Source: Planococcus sp. SK3692 (GTDB lineage Bacteria > Bacillota > Bacilli > Bacillales_A > Planococcaceae). Taken from it: 64,000 nt of DNA. Under the pieces are notes generated by a model, which had not been told where the DNA came from, ran no database searches, and saw only the letters and a list, made by a program, of their open reading frames with translations. The DNA lies in the NCBI RefSeq assembly GCF_028890485.2, contig NZ_JARCHV010000001.1, positions 1,337,698-1,401,697 of the forward strand. The letters run 5' to 3'. This document shows, piece by piece, positions 17,835 to 26,244 of this stretch (position 1 is its first letter; each line of letters opens with the position of its first letter). Both the position numbers and the translations under genes were made by a program.

Positions 17835-18473
17835 TTAGGTTTTCAAGCCTTTCGGTGTGGCGCGTTTTTCAATCCATTTCAAAATCAAGTCAAATCCGAT
17901 TGCCAACAAGGCAACCGGCAATGCACCTGCGAGCACCAGCGAATTATTATACGATTGGAGCCCTCGGTAGATGATATCGCCAAGGCCGCCAGCACCGACA
18001 AAAGTCGCGAGCGTCGCGATGCCTACTGTCAAAACCGTCGCGGTGCGGATGCCTGCCATGACGAACGGCAGCGCCAAAGGCAGTTCAATCTGGCGCAGGA
18101 TTTGCGTTCGCGTCATGCCCATTCCGCGCCCTGCTTCAATGGTAGAGCCATCAACTCCGACAATGCCAGCATAGGTGTTGCGTAAAATTGGCAATAGTGC
18201 ATAAATAATCAGCGCAATTAACGCGGTTGGGGAACCAATGCCAAGAATTGGCACCAGAAATCCGAATAAAGCTAAACTTGGTATCGTTTGGAACACCGCA
18301 GTAACTCCGATGATCGGCTCAGCAAAGCGCCGGTAGCGGGCGATCATGATGCCTGTAGGCAAAGCAATCGCGATGCCGATTGCCACAGCGACAAAGGATA
18401 GATAAATGTGTTCGATAAAAGCATCTTGAATCATGTCCTGGCGGCTTACGAGTGTATCGAGAAATGCATTCAT
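17835..18473 (-). CDS. Osmoprotectant ABC transporter permease
   Basis: A 212-residue BPD-type permease with about five to six membrane segments. The EAA loop for ATPase docking is visible as EAGRGMGMTRTQILRQIELPLALP (about residues 120-143; two parts, EAGRGMGMTRTQ and LRQIELPLALP). It matches the OpuBB/OpuCB/YehW type. The start overlaps the ATPase stop by four bases. Bacillus OpuC-type operons normally encode two different permeases; here only one is present, so it may form a homodimer. Confidence 0.9.
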   Translation of the reverse strand: MNAFLDTLVSRQDMIQDAFIEHIYLSFVAVAIGIAIALPTGIMIARYRRFAEPIIGVTAVFQTIPSLALFGFLVPILGIGSPTALIALIIYALLPILRNTYAGIVGVDGSTIEAGRGMGMTRTQILRQIELPLALPFVMAGIRTATVLTVGIATLATFVGAGGLGDIIYRGLQSYNNSLVLAGALPVALLAIGFDLILKWIEKRATPKGLKT

Positions 18474-19438
18474 ACGGCAGCCCCCTTCTCAACATGGAGG
18501 GCTGCTCTCAACAATTCACGCTCTCCGGCAAAGCCGACCAATTTCCCTTCATCGACTACAGCGAGGCGCGGCTTGCCGCTTTGCTCCAATAGCTGATGCG
18601 CGTCGCTGACCGATAATTTGGCATCTGCCTCTTCCGCTTCCCCTGCCCAGTCTTTGTCGAAGAGAAATGCGAATTCCTTCAAACGCCGGTCTCCAAATGA
18701 TCGTTTTTGGTTGATCCGTTCAGTGCCGATAAAGCTGCGCACGAATTCATTGGCGGGTTCATCAACCAATTGCTGCGGCGTCCCGATCTGTTCAACTTGC
18801 CCATCCTTCATCACGACGATCGTATCGGCGATTTTCAAGGCCTCATCCATATCATGCGTGACGAAAACGATCGTTTTGTGGATTTCCTGCTGCAAATGGC
18901 GCAGCTCATCCTGCAATTGTTCACGGCTGATCGGGTCGAGCGCCGAAAACGGCTCATCCATCAACACGATATTCGGGTCTCCCGCGAGCGCACGGACAAC
19001 GCCGACACGCTGCTGCTGGCCGCCACTCAACTCCAATGGATAGCGATCCATGAAAACGGCAGGATCCAATCCGACTAGCTGCAGCAGTTCTTTCGAGCGT
19101 TCATCGGTTTTATCAGCTGGCCAGTTCAGTAATTTGGGAACTAACGAAACATTGTCGGCGATGGTCATATGCGGAAACAAGCCGATGCGCTGAATGACAT
19201 AACCGATCGACCGCCTCAACTTCACCTCATCCATGCCGGTGATTGGCTCATCGTCTATGTATATGGATCCTGCTGTCGGGTTTTCCAATTTGTTGACCAT
19301 TTTCATCAAGGTCGTCTTTCCGCATCCACTGGGGCCGATGATGGCGGTCAGTTGGCGTGCTGGCAAATCGAGCGTAACGTCTTTCAATGCTTCCGTTCCG
19401 TCCGGATAGCGTTTTGTGACCTTGTCAAAGCGGATCAT
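18470..19438 (-). CDS. Osmoprotectant ABC transporter ATPase with CBS-like tail
   Basis: A 322-residue ATPase of the OpuCA/ProV group. Walker A GPSGCGKTT (residues 36-44), Q-loop YVIQRIGLFPH, signature LSGGQQQRVGV and Walker B IVLMDEPFSALDP are all intact. After residue 250 there is one CBS-like segment (KLSVSDAHQLLEQSGKPRLAVVDE split across the region), which in OpuA/OpuC senses ionic strength. It is the first gene of the three-gene operon. Confidence 0.92.
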   Translation of the reverse strand: MIRFDKVTKRYPDGTEALKDVTLDLPARQLTAIIGPSGCGKTTLMKMVNKLENPTAGSIYIDDEPITGMDEVKLRRSIGYVIQRIGLFPHMTIADNVSLVPKLLNWPADKTDERSKELLQLVGLDPAVFMDRYPLELSGGQQQRVGVVRALAGDPNIVLMDEPFSALDPISREQLQDELRHLQQEIHKTIVFVTHDMDEALKIADTIVVMKDGQVEQIGTPQQLVDEPANEFVRSFIGTERINQKRSFGDRRLKEFAFLFDKDWAGEAEEADAKLSVSDAHQLLEQSGKPRLAVVDEGKLVGFAGERELLRAALHVEKGAAV

Positions 19439-19491
19439 TCGCTTCGCCCCCTTTCAATTGGTCGTTTTTCTATACCCTTTTACACAGGGCC

Positions 19492-20334
19492 TTACTCCCG
19501 TTGCGATTGCCCAAATTTCAAGTGCACCGGATTGGCGATTTGTTCATAACCGATTTCCTGGTAAATCTTGTTCGAAGTGCCATTTGCCAAATCTGTATAA
19601 AGCATAGCAAAATCATATTCAATAAGCAGCTCTTCCGTAACTTCCGCAACAAGCGTACGCGCATAGCCTTTCTTCCGAAGTTCTCTCGGCGTAAAGACGA
19701 ATGACACAGTGATGCCATGCTTGGATGGCCGTGCTTTTTTCATACAAGACACCACGCGCCCCTCATCTTCCCACAGAAACACTTCTTTACGTAAGATGAA
19801 GTCAGCAATTTTCTCTTCCGATTCCTCTTGCGATGGAATGCCGATGCCGGTGTCTTCGCCGAATAATTGATACCAATCGACGAGCAACGGTGCATCCAGC
19901 CGGTTTGCCACACGCCAGCTTCCTGGGCTTTTCGCAAGTTTCTTCCGCACGGCATCGATCCGGTACAAGCCTTGATCCATCGCAATTTCCGAGAGCTCTC
20001 CCCAGGCTTCCGCGAATCTTTCAGCGGTCCTTTTATCTCCAATGACTCCGGAAACTTCAATTTCTGCATTGCGGAATTCGTTCGCCGCCAGTGCTTCTAC
20101 GTCTTCATCTTCACGCCAAACGATCAATTGCAACGGATGAGGCGGCGTCATCAAAGCCAATGCCGCAACCCCTTGCGTGTCTTCTGCGAGTCCTAAATAG
20201 AACATTTCATAGCGCCCTTGTTCAATTTGGCCCAGTACGCCAAGAAATAAACTGTATAGGTCTTCCCTTTTTTCAAGCAGCGGCCGCGCTTTTTCCTTAT
20301 ATTCGCCAATCTCCCGGTACCATTTCCATTCCAT
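19492..20334 (-). CDS. GNAT-family N-acetyltransferase
   Basis: A 280-residue protein whose last 130 residues form a GNAT domain: VSFVFTPRELRKKGYARTLVAEV is motif A, with the acetyl-CoA loop, and YTDLANGTSNKIYQEIGYEQI is motif B. The first half is a degenerate second GNAT-like fold, as in GCN5-related proteins of Bacillus. The substrate is unknown. It lies between the NiaP-like carrier gene and the osmoprotectant operon, with a GGAGA site before the ATG; 53 bases separate it from the ATPase gene. Confidence 0.82.
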   Translation of the reverse strand: MEWKWYREIGEYKEKARPLLEKREDLYSLFLGVLGQIEQGRYEMFYLGLAEDTQGVAALALMTPPHPLQLIVWREDEDVEALAANEFRNAEIEVSGVIGDKRTAERFAEAWGELSEIAMDQGLYRIDAVRKKLAKSPGSWRVANRLDAPLLVDWYQLFGEDTGIGIPSQEESEEKIADFILRKEVFLWEDEGRVVSCMKKARPSKHGITVSFVFTPRELRKKGYARTLVAEVTEELLIEYDFAMLYTDLANGTSNKIYQEIGYEQIANPVHLKFGQSQRE

Positions 20335-20415
20335 GTCTCCACACTCGTTTCCATTAAATTCATTTCTTTATTACTTATTAGCTATTTCTGGTTCATTCCC
20401 TCTTTTCGCTTTAGA

Positions 20416-20453
20416 GAAACGAAAACGCGGGCCGCATTCGGCCCGCGTTTCGT
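20416..20453 (-). terminator. Terminator after the MFS carrier gene
   Basis: The stem AAACGCGGGCCG/CGGCCCGCGTTTT with an AATG loop and T-rich tail directly follows the MFS stop codon on the minus strand. Confidence 0.85.
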
Positions 20454-21670
20454 CATTCCAATTCCATTTGTTTCGTTTCGGTCCCAAGGAAAGCGACCGC
20501 CAAGGCCCCAATTAAAATCGAACCGCAGAAAATCGCAAATATGACGTTGATGCCGAATCCGGCTGTCAGCATCGAGCCAACCAAAATCGGGCCAAGAATG
20601 CCGCCGATCCGGCCGAATGACGCCGCCATGCCTGTTCCAGTCGCACGAATGACTGTCGGATATTGCTCAGGCGAATATGCGTAGAGCGCTCCCCAGGCGC
20701 CAAGATTGAAGAACGACAGGAAAGCACCTGATATCAATAGCGTCGTAACGGTGTCCGCATTCCCAAACGCTAATGCGGAAGCAGCCGTCCCGACCAGATA
20801 TGTCACCAGCACGAACTTGCGGCCGGCACGTTCGATGAGCCAAGCCGCCGAGAAATAACCCGGCAACTGCGCGAGCGTCATAATCAATACATATTGGAAG
20901 CTTTGAATGAGCGGGAATCCTTTCATTACCATGACACTCGGCAACCATAAGAACATCCCGTAATACGAGAAGACGACCGTAAACCAGACGATCCATAGCA
21001 TCATGGTCGGGCGTCGATAGGTTTTTGACCAAACCTCACGGATATTGGTCGAAACGGAGCGCAGTACGTCTTTTTTCGCCGTGAATTGCGGCGAATCCGG
21101 TAAATTGATGCGCAGGTACAGCGCATAAAACGCCGGCAATGCCGTCAACAACAGCGCGACCCGCCAGCCGTATGCAGGAATGATGAAGTACGAAATAATC
21201 GCAGCCACTAGCCAGCCCGCCGCCCAGAAACTCTCGAGCAGCACGACTACCCGCCCGCGGTCTTTTGCCGGGACGCTTTCCGATACCAAAGTCGAGGCGA
21301 CCGGCAATTCCCCACCAAGCCCCATGCCAACGAAGAAGCGCAGAATCAAGAAAGCGGCAAGCGTTGTGGTGAATGCCGAAATGCCGCTCGCCAGCGAGAA
21401 TAGCAATAGCGTGATGATGAAGATTTTCTTGCGGCCGACACGGTCAGCGTAAATGCCGAAAACGAACGCTCCGACGGCCATGCCGATGGAATTGACGCCG
21501 CCAATCCAGCCCATCTGCTGGGAAGTAAGGCCCCAATCTTCATGAAGCGCAGCAATAATAAACGCCAGGATGCCGACGTCCATCGCATCGAATAACCAGC
21601 CGAGCCCAGCCACACCTAATAATTTACGTTGTGATATAGATTTTGTGTTTTTTTCTGTCGCAGTTGCCAT
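20453..21670 (-). CDS. MFS transporter, NiaP-like
   Basis: A 405-residue twelve-segment major facilitator. The first loop motif DRVGRKK (near residue 80), GLGGELPVASTLVSE near 115 and the YSPEQYPTVIRATGTGM block near 340 place it in the metabolite:H+ symporter/sugar-porter-like branch that contains B. subtilis YceI/NiaP, the niacin permease. Niacin is the best guess but benzoate- or sialate-like acids are possible. No NiaR box was found upstream. It has a ribosome binding site AAGGGGA and its own terminator. Confidence 0.82.
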   Translation of the reverse strand: MATATEKNTKSISQRKLLGVAGLGWLFDAMDVGILAFIIAALHEDWGLTSQQMGWIGGVNSIGMAVGAFVFGIYADRVGRKKIFIITLLLFSLASGISAFTTTLAAFLILRFFVGMGLGGELPVASTLVSESVPAKDRGRVVVLLESFWAAGWLVAAIISYFIIPAYGWRVALLLTALPAFYALYLRINLPDSPQFTAKKDVLRSVSTNIREVWSKTYRRPTMMLWIVWFTVVFSYYGMFLWLPSVMVMKGFPLIQSFQYVLIMTLAQLPGYFSAAWLIERAGRKFVLVTYLVGTAASALAFGNADTVTTLLISGAFLSFFNLGAWGALYAYSPEQYPTVIRATGTGMAASFGRIGGILGPILVGSMLTAGFGINVIFAIFCGSILIGALAVAFLGTETKQMELE

Positions 21671-21769
21671 ATACTTTCCCCTTGTCTTGACACTTGTCTG
21701 TTATTCTTTACACCCTAACTATACCGTTACAGGCTTCAAGTGACAAGGGATGAGCGAATGGCTCCGCAC

Positions 21770-22714
21770 TCAACTCCCGGAATTATTTGAAGAAGCGATC
21801 ACCGCGCTCATGCCGAGCATCGTCGCTGCCTGCTGGGCTTGCATAAGCATTTCCACGGAAGTCGAAAATACCGCCGCTTCGCTTTCACGCAGCTCTGCTG
21901 ATTCCGCCATCGTCAATTGAACTGCGGAAGGGAGAATCCAGCTGCCATACCAGCGAAATAATTTCGACGCTTCCAGCGCACGAGCCGTCTCCACAACAGC
22001 AGCCAGCGCCTGCCCGTCCGCATTGGCAATAGCCAGAAAACCGAGCACTGGGTAATGCTCCCCGCGCACTTTGATGTTCTCCGCTTTAAGAAAATCGCGG
22101 ATTGCCACGACTCGCCCTGCAACTTCCGGCTGGAACATAGGCGAATCGAAAGTCATGACCTGGCTCAGCCATTGCAACTGATTGCCGGCTGAAAACCCTT
22201 GTGTTCGCAGCTCTTTATAGTAGCCGTTCATCGTTTCCGCGCGCTCTTGGACCTCGCCTTCACGATTGGAAAGTAAAGCGACGTATGGAATATCTTCGCT
22301 TGACGTGAGAAATGGATGATACGTTTTCATCGCATTATACAATTCCCTCGCCCGCTGCGCTTGTTCAGGAGAATCCATCATCAAGCCTGCAAGATATGTA
22401 TAGGAACTTTTCCAGAATTTGCAGTTGTTCAGCGCCTGCTGATTGGTATTGAGCTTCATCAATCCCTCTTCGGCCGTCTCTTCCCCTAGCGCCAGATATG
22501 CCGTGACAATGTGGTGGAGATGGGCCCGCAGCGGCGAAGTAAATCCCTCTTTCTCTTTGATGAGCCGAGATACTTCATGGTGTGCAGCTACATCGAATTC
22601 ACGCCCCCGGCTCACATACATCATTGTGACAGCGAGTGCCACTTGCTTGTCTGCCGCCCAACCGAGCGATTTCGAGACTTGCCCGTAAGTTTCTTCAATT
22701 TTTTTAGTTTCCAT
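21770..22714 (-). CDS. DUF4003-like protein
   Basis: A soluble, mostly alpha-helical protein of 314 residues with no catalytic motif I recognise. The pattern SRLIKEKEGFTSPLR, YLAGLMM, ARELYNAMKTYHPFLTS and DIPYVALLS resembles the DUF4003 family of Bacillales, whose function is unknown. TYHPFLTSSEDIPYVALL near residue 130 is the most recognisable segment. It has an AAGGAGG site and lies between zupT and the MFS gene with short spacers. Confidence 0.7.
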   Translation of the reverse strand: METKKIEETYGQVSKSLGWAADKQVALAVTMMYVSRGREFDVAAHHEVSRLIKEKEGFTSPLRAHLHHIVTAYLALGEETAEEGLMKLNTNQQALNNCKFWKSSYTYLAGLMMDSPEQAQRARELYNAMKTYHPFLTSSEDIPYVALLSNREGEVQERAETMNGYYKELRTQGFSAGNQLQWLSQVMTFDSPMFQPEVAGRVVAIRDFLKAENIKVRGEHYPVLGFLAIANADGQALAAVVETARALEASKLFRWYGSWILPSAVQLTMAESAELRESEAAVFSTSVEMLMQAQQAATMLGMSAVIASSNNSGS

Positions 22715-22767
22715 TGAAAAACGCCTCCTTGACCATTTATACGGTCAAAGAGACGTGAGGTTTCAAG

Positions 22768-23577
22768 TTACGCAAGAAGGACGAGACTGAGTGCCATGAC
22801 TGCCATTCCGGCAACCAATCCATAAATCGATAAATGAGCTTCGTCATAACGCTTCGCTGCCGGCAATAATTCATCCAGCGAGATGAACACCATAATCCCC
22901 GCAACTCCTGCGAAGATAATGCCAAACAATGTATCGCTCAAGAAAGGCATCAAGAACAACCAAGCCGCAATGGCCCCGACTGGCTCAGATATCCCTGAGA
23001 GAAAGCTGTATTGGAATGCTTTCTTGCGGCTACCGGTTGCGTAATAGATCGGTACCGACACTGCAATGCCTTCAGGAATATTGTGGATCGCCACAGCAAT
23101 TGCAATGGCAATGCCGAGCGCAGGATCTTGGATTGCTGACATGAATGTCGCGATGCCTTCAGGGAAATTGTGGATGGCAATAGCCAGCGCCGTGAAAATC
23201 CCCATCTTGCGGAGACGCGCGTATTCGTCGTTGGTCGGGCCCTCGTCCATGTCTTCTACCGTGCGCACTTCATGGGGATTCCCCATTTGCGGCAGAATCC
23301 GGTCAAGCACTGCCATAAAGACCATCCCGCCAAAAAATCCAGCAAGTGTCAGCCAGTATCCTGCCGTTTCTCCTTGTGCAGCCGTCAGTGAATCTTTCGC
23401 TTTAAAGAAAATCTCAATCATCGAGACATAAATCATGACGCCAGCCGAGAAACCGAGCGACACTGACAAGAACTTCGTATTGGTGCGCGAAGCAAAAAAC
23501 GCGATTAAACTGCCAATCCCAGTTGCCAGTCCCGCGAACAGCGTCAAGCCAAGCGCGAATAAAACCGTACTGTCCAT
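22768..23577 (-). CDS. zupT: Zinc transporter ZupT (ZIP family)
   Basis: A 269-residue ZIP-family metal importer with eight predicted membrane helices. The two metal-site motifs HNFPEGIATF (near residue 140) and HNIPEGIAVSVPIYYATG (near 165) are intact, and SLGFSAGVMIYVSMIEIF near the N-terminus is the usual helix-2 pattern. It should bring Zn2+, and possibly Fe2+ or Mn2+, into the cell. I saw no Zur or MntR box upstream. Confidence 0.93.
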   Translation of the reverse strand: MDSTVLFALGLTLFAGLATGIGSLIAFFASRTNTKFLSVSLGFSAGVMIYVSMIEIFFKAKDSLTAAQGETAGYWLTLAGFFGGMVFMAVLDRILPQMGNPHEVRTVEDMDEGPTNDEYARLRKMGIFTALAIAIHNFPEGIATFMSAIQDPALGIAIAIAVAIHNIPEGIAVSVPIYYATGSRKKAFQYSFLSGISEPVGAIAAWLFLMPFLSDTLFGIIFAGVAGIMVFISLDELLPAAKRYDEAHLSIYGLVAGMAVMALSLVLLA

Positions 23578-23669
23578 AAAGCCAACTTCCTTCCAGTAGT
23601 AATGAATAAAGCTATTCTACTCCAGAAGTTTCCTTTGCGCAACTTTTTTCAACGAAGAAAGATTTTCCA

Positions 23670-24326
23670 TTATTCATTCACTTCATTACGCAGCAATCGC
23701 CCCAGTTTTTCCCAATCGGCATCCTTGTGTTCGCGGACTGCCGGATTATAGAACACACTTGCCGGATGGAAGGTCGGAAAAATGTGATAGCTCTCCTCTG
23801 TTTCTAAAAATGCGCCGCTGTCTTCATCCCAATACAGAATCGGCGTTTCCATCAGCGTCCCATGCAATTGCATAATCTTCGCCTCACGCCCGACAAGCCG
23901 CTGCAAGCCGACATTGCCAAGTGTCACAATCAACGGAGGCTTTACCGCACGAATTTCTTCATCAAGGATTGGGGCATGAGCGATGATCTCTTTTTTGTTT
24001 GGGGCCCGGTTGTACTTCCGTTTCACCACTTCACCGCTCCGGGTGCGTTTCTCTCCCCATTTGTACGGACGGCTTCTGACAGCGCTGGTGATGTAGACAT
24101 CTTCCCGCTCAAGGCCGATCCCTTCCAATGAAGCCATCAATTCTTTGCCAGCACGGCCCGTAAACGGAATCCCCGTCTCCACTTCGTTCTCACCTGGCGC
24201 TTCCCCGACCAGCATCAATGCCGGCGATTGCGGCCCACTCCCCCAAACAAAGCCTTCTACCGAAAAATCCGCAATGCGCTTTTTCCCCAGTTCCGCCAGT
24301 TCTTGCGAAATTCTATACATCGTCAT
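23670..24326 (-). CDS. Uracil-DNA glycosylase-family protein lacking Fe-S cysteines
   Basis: A 218-residue member of the UDG superfamily. Motif A GEAPGENEVETGIPFTGRAG (residues 41-60) and motif B HPASVFYNP near residue 190 resemble family 4 enzymes, which remove uracil from DNA. Family 4 proteins normally hold a 4Fe-4S cluster by four Cys; this protein has no cysteine at all. ATG at 24326 follows AAAGGGA by six bases; a GTG one codon earlier and an ATG two codons later are alternatives. It is divergent from glnK. Confidence 0.8.
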   Translation of the reverse strand: MTMYRISQELAELGKKRIADFSVEGFVWGSGPQSPALMLVGEAPGENEVETGIPFTGRAGKELMASLEGIGLEREDVYITSAVRSRPYKWGEKRTRSGEVVKRKYNRAPNKKEIIAHAPILDEEIRAVKPPLIVTLGNVGLQRLVGREAKIMQLHGTLMETPILYWDEDSGAFLETEESYHIFPTFHPASVFYNPAVREHKDADWEKLGRLLRNEVNE

Positions 24327-24393
24327 CACCTATCCCTTTAAATAAGTCAAAAATAATTTTTCCTATGAATACCGCCATTTGAAATCGTTTTCA

Positions 24394-24410
24394 CGTAATA
24401 AAACCTAACA
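24394..24410 (+). promoter_or_regulatory. Upstream GlnR/TnrA box 1
   Basis: CGTAA-N7-TAACA fits the TGTNA-N7-TNACA consensus except for one base in the left arm. It is centred about 61 bases before the predicted start of glnK transcription, a position suited to TnrA activation. Confidence 0.6.
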
Positions 24411-24427
24411 TATTTCAAAAATAAAAC

Positions 24428-24456
24428 TTGCATTGTCAGAAAACATTGATTAATAT
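24428..24456 (+). promoter_or_regulatory. glnK-amtB promoter
   Basis: TTGCAT and TAATAT are 17 bases apart. The predicted start lies near 24463, inside the second GlnR/TnrA box. Confidence 0.65.
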
Positions 24457-24472
24457 GTTAACAAACCTAACA
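24456..24472 (+). promoter_or_regulatory. GlnR/TnrA box 2
   Basis: TGTTA-ACAAACC-TAACA is a perfect match to TGTNA-N7-TNACA. It starts at the last base of the -10 box and covers the likely transcription start, a position expected to repress. Confidence 0.85.
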
Positions 24473-24481
24473 CGATATACA

Positions 24482-24498
24482 TGTTAGAAAACCTAACA
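24482..24498 (+). promoter_or_regulatory. GlnR/TnrA box 3
   Basis: TGTTA-GAAAACC-TAACA is again a perfect match. It begins 26 bases after box 2 begins and ends just before the glnK ribosome binding site. Confidence 0.85.
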
Positions 24499-24513
24499 CG
24501 AGGAGGAAGAAGC

Positions 24514-24855
24514 ATGAAAAAGATTGAGACTATCATTCGCCCTTCTGTTTTCGCCGACGTTCGACAAGCATTGGCTCTTGAAGGAATCGATGGGCTGACC
24601 GTAACTGAAATCGCGGGAATCGGCAAACAGGAAGGGCGCGTTGGCTTGTTCCGCGGGAATGCCTACCGAATGGAGTTTTCTCCTAAGCTGAAATTGGAGA
24701 TGGTCGTCTCGGACGAAAAAGTCGAGGACATCATCCAAGCTTTGCTTGACTATGCCTCCACCGGTGAAGTCGGAGACGGGAAAATCTTCATCTTGCCTGT
24801 AGAAGAAGCCATCCGGATCAGAACAAAAGAACGCGGCACTGTCGCGATTGGATAA
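24514..24855 (+). CDS. glnK: PII nitrogen regulatory protein GlnK
   Basis: A 113-residue PII signal protein that binds ATP/ADP and 2-oxoglutarate and docks on AmtB to gate ammonium uptake. MKKIETIIRP opens the chain, the T-loop carries the conserved Tyr51 in LFRGNAYRMEF, and TGEVGDGKIFILPVEEAIRIRT near residues 83-104 holds the B-loop and C-terminal signature. ATG at 24514 follows AGGAGGA; an in-frame ATG at 24481 lies within a GlnR box and lacks a site. It is 12 bases before amtB. Confidence 0.96.
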   Translation: MKKIETIIRPSVFADVRQALALEGIDGLTVTEIAGIGKQEGRVGLFRGNAYRMEFSPKLKLEMVVSDEKVEDIIQALLDYASTGEVGDGKIFILPVEEAIRIRTKERGTVAIG

Positions 24856-24867
24856 GGGGAGATAATT

Positions 24868-26151
24868 ATGGAAGCTGTTCAAAGTTCAGTCGATATGCTG
24901 TGGGTCATGCTCGGTGCCATGCTCGTCTTTTTCATGCACGCCGGATTTGCCATGGTTGAAACAGGATTCACTCGCTCTAAAAATACCCTTAATATTTTGA
25001 TGAAAAACATGATCACCATTTCACTTGGCTCCATCCTTTATTTCATCGTCGGCTATGCGCTGATGTTCGGGCCGTCGTCGTTTGGCTTGATCGGCACGGA
25101 AGGATTCGCTTTATCAGGTGTCACGGATATCGGATTCTTCGTCTTCCAGGCAGTTTTCGCCGCTACGTGTGCCACAATCATCTCAGGGGCCGTCGCAGAA
25201 CGCATGCACTTGACCGCTTATATCTTGCTGACCGTTGCCATGACAGCTATCATCTATCCGATTGTCGGCCACTGGGTATGGGGAGGCGGCTGGTTATCTG
25301 AAATCGGCTTTATCGACTTCGCCGGATCCACTGTCGTCCACTTGACGGGTGCTGTTGCCGCCTTTATCGCAGCTTGGAAAATTGGCCCTCGTCTCGGGAA
25401 GTATTCCGGGAAAACCGTCAATACGATTCCCGGGCATAGCTTGCCGCTTGGCGCGCTTGGCGTATTCATCCTATGGCTCGGCTGGTTCGGGTTTAACGGC
25501 GGCAGCACGCTCGCAGCAGATCCCGCACTTGTGCCGCCTGTCATCGCCAACACCTTACTCGCAGCATCTGCCGGCGTTTTGGCTACGGCGCTTTACACTC
25601 GCTTCCGCTACGGGCGCATTGACGGCACCTTGACGATGAACGGTGCGCTTGCAGGCCTTGTCGGAATCACTGCCGGTGCTGCCAATGTATCATTCCTCGG
25701 TGCAATTTTGATCGGCTTGATCGCCGGCATCATCATGACGGAAGCTGTCCATCTATTAGATACGAAAATTCGCGTGGACGATCCAGTGGGGGCTGTATCG
25801 GTTCACGGAATCGCAGGGATTTGGGGAACTCTCGCGATTGGATTTTTCGATGTGAATGGTGGATTGCTTTACGGAGGAGGAGCTGAAATTCTCGGCATCC
25901 AGGCAGTCGGCGTACTGGCCGTCATCGCTTGGGCATCCTTGGCTACCGGAGCCGTCCTTCTCTTGATCAGCATTGTGACACCGCTGCGCGTGACAGCCGA
26001 AGAAGAAGAAATCGGTTTGGACTTTGCAGAACACGGATCACAAGCTTATTCAATGCAAGACGTGCTGAGCGGTTCTTCAGGCGGCTCGGACAACTTTGCT
26101 GATCGTTTGAATCAACTGGGCGAAGAACGGCCAGCTTCAGGAAAAATATAA
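24868..26151 (+). CDS. amtB: Ammonium transporter AmtB
   Basis: A 427-residue channel with eleven membrane segments. FFMHAGFAMVETGFTRSKN near residue 20, the phenylalanine gate region, HWVWGGGWL, and the twin histidines in VVHLTGAVAA (near 155) and SVHGIAGIWGTLAIG (near 310) are conserved. It follows glnK directly, as in nrgAB, and is under the same three GlnR/TnrA boxes, so it should be expressed under nitrogen limitation. Confidence 0.96.
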   Translation: MEAVQSSVDMLWVMLGAMLVFFMHAGFAMVETGFTRSKNTLNILMKNMITISLGSILYFIVGYALMFGPSSFGLIGTEGFALSGVTDIGFFVFQAVFAATCATIISGAVAERMHLTAYILLTVAMTAIIYPIVGHWVWGGGWLSEIGFIDFAGSTVVHLTGAVAAFIAAWKIGPRLGKYSGKTVNTIPGHSLPLGALGVFILWLGWFGFNGGSTLAADPALVPPVIANTLLAASAGVLATALYTRFRYGRIDGTLTMNGALAGLVGITAGAANVSFLGAILIGLIAGIIMTEAVHLLDTKIRVDDPVGAVSVHGIAGIWGTLAIGFFDVNGGLLYGGGAEILGIQAVGVLAVIAWASLATGAVLLLISIVTPLRVTAEEEEIGLDFAEHGSQAYSMQDVLSGSSGGSDNFADRLNQLGEERPASGKI

Positions 26152-26194
26152 AATAGAGAGAGAAATAGAACGAAAAACCTGGGGGTTCTTAATA

Positions 26195-26234
26195 GAAAAA
26201 ACGAACGGAGAAGTTTTCTCCGTTCGTTTTTTTA
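26195..26234. terminator. Terminator after amtB
   Basis: The stem AAAACGAACGGAGA/TCTCCGTTCGTTTT has A- and T-runs on either side, between the convergent amtB and PAP2 genes; it should work in both directions. Confidence 0.92.
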
Positions 26235-26244
26235 TTGCGCCAAT

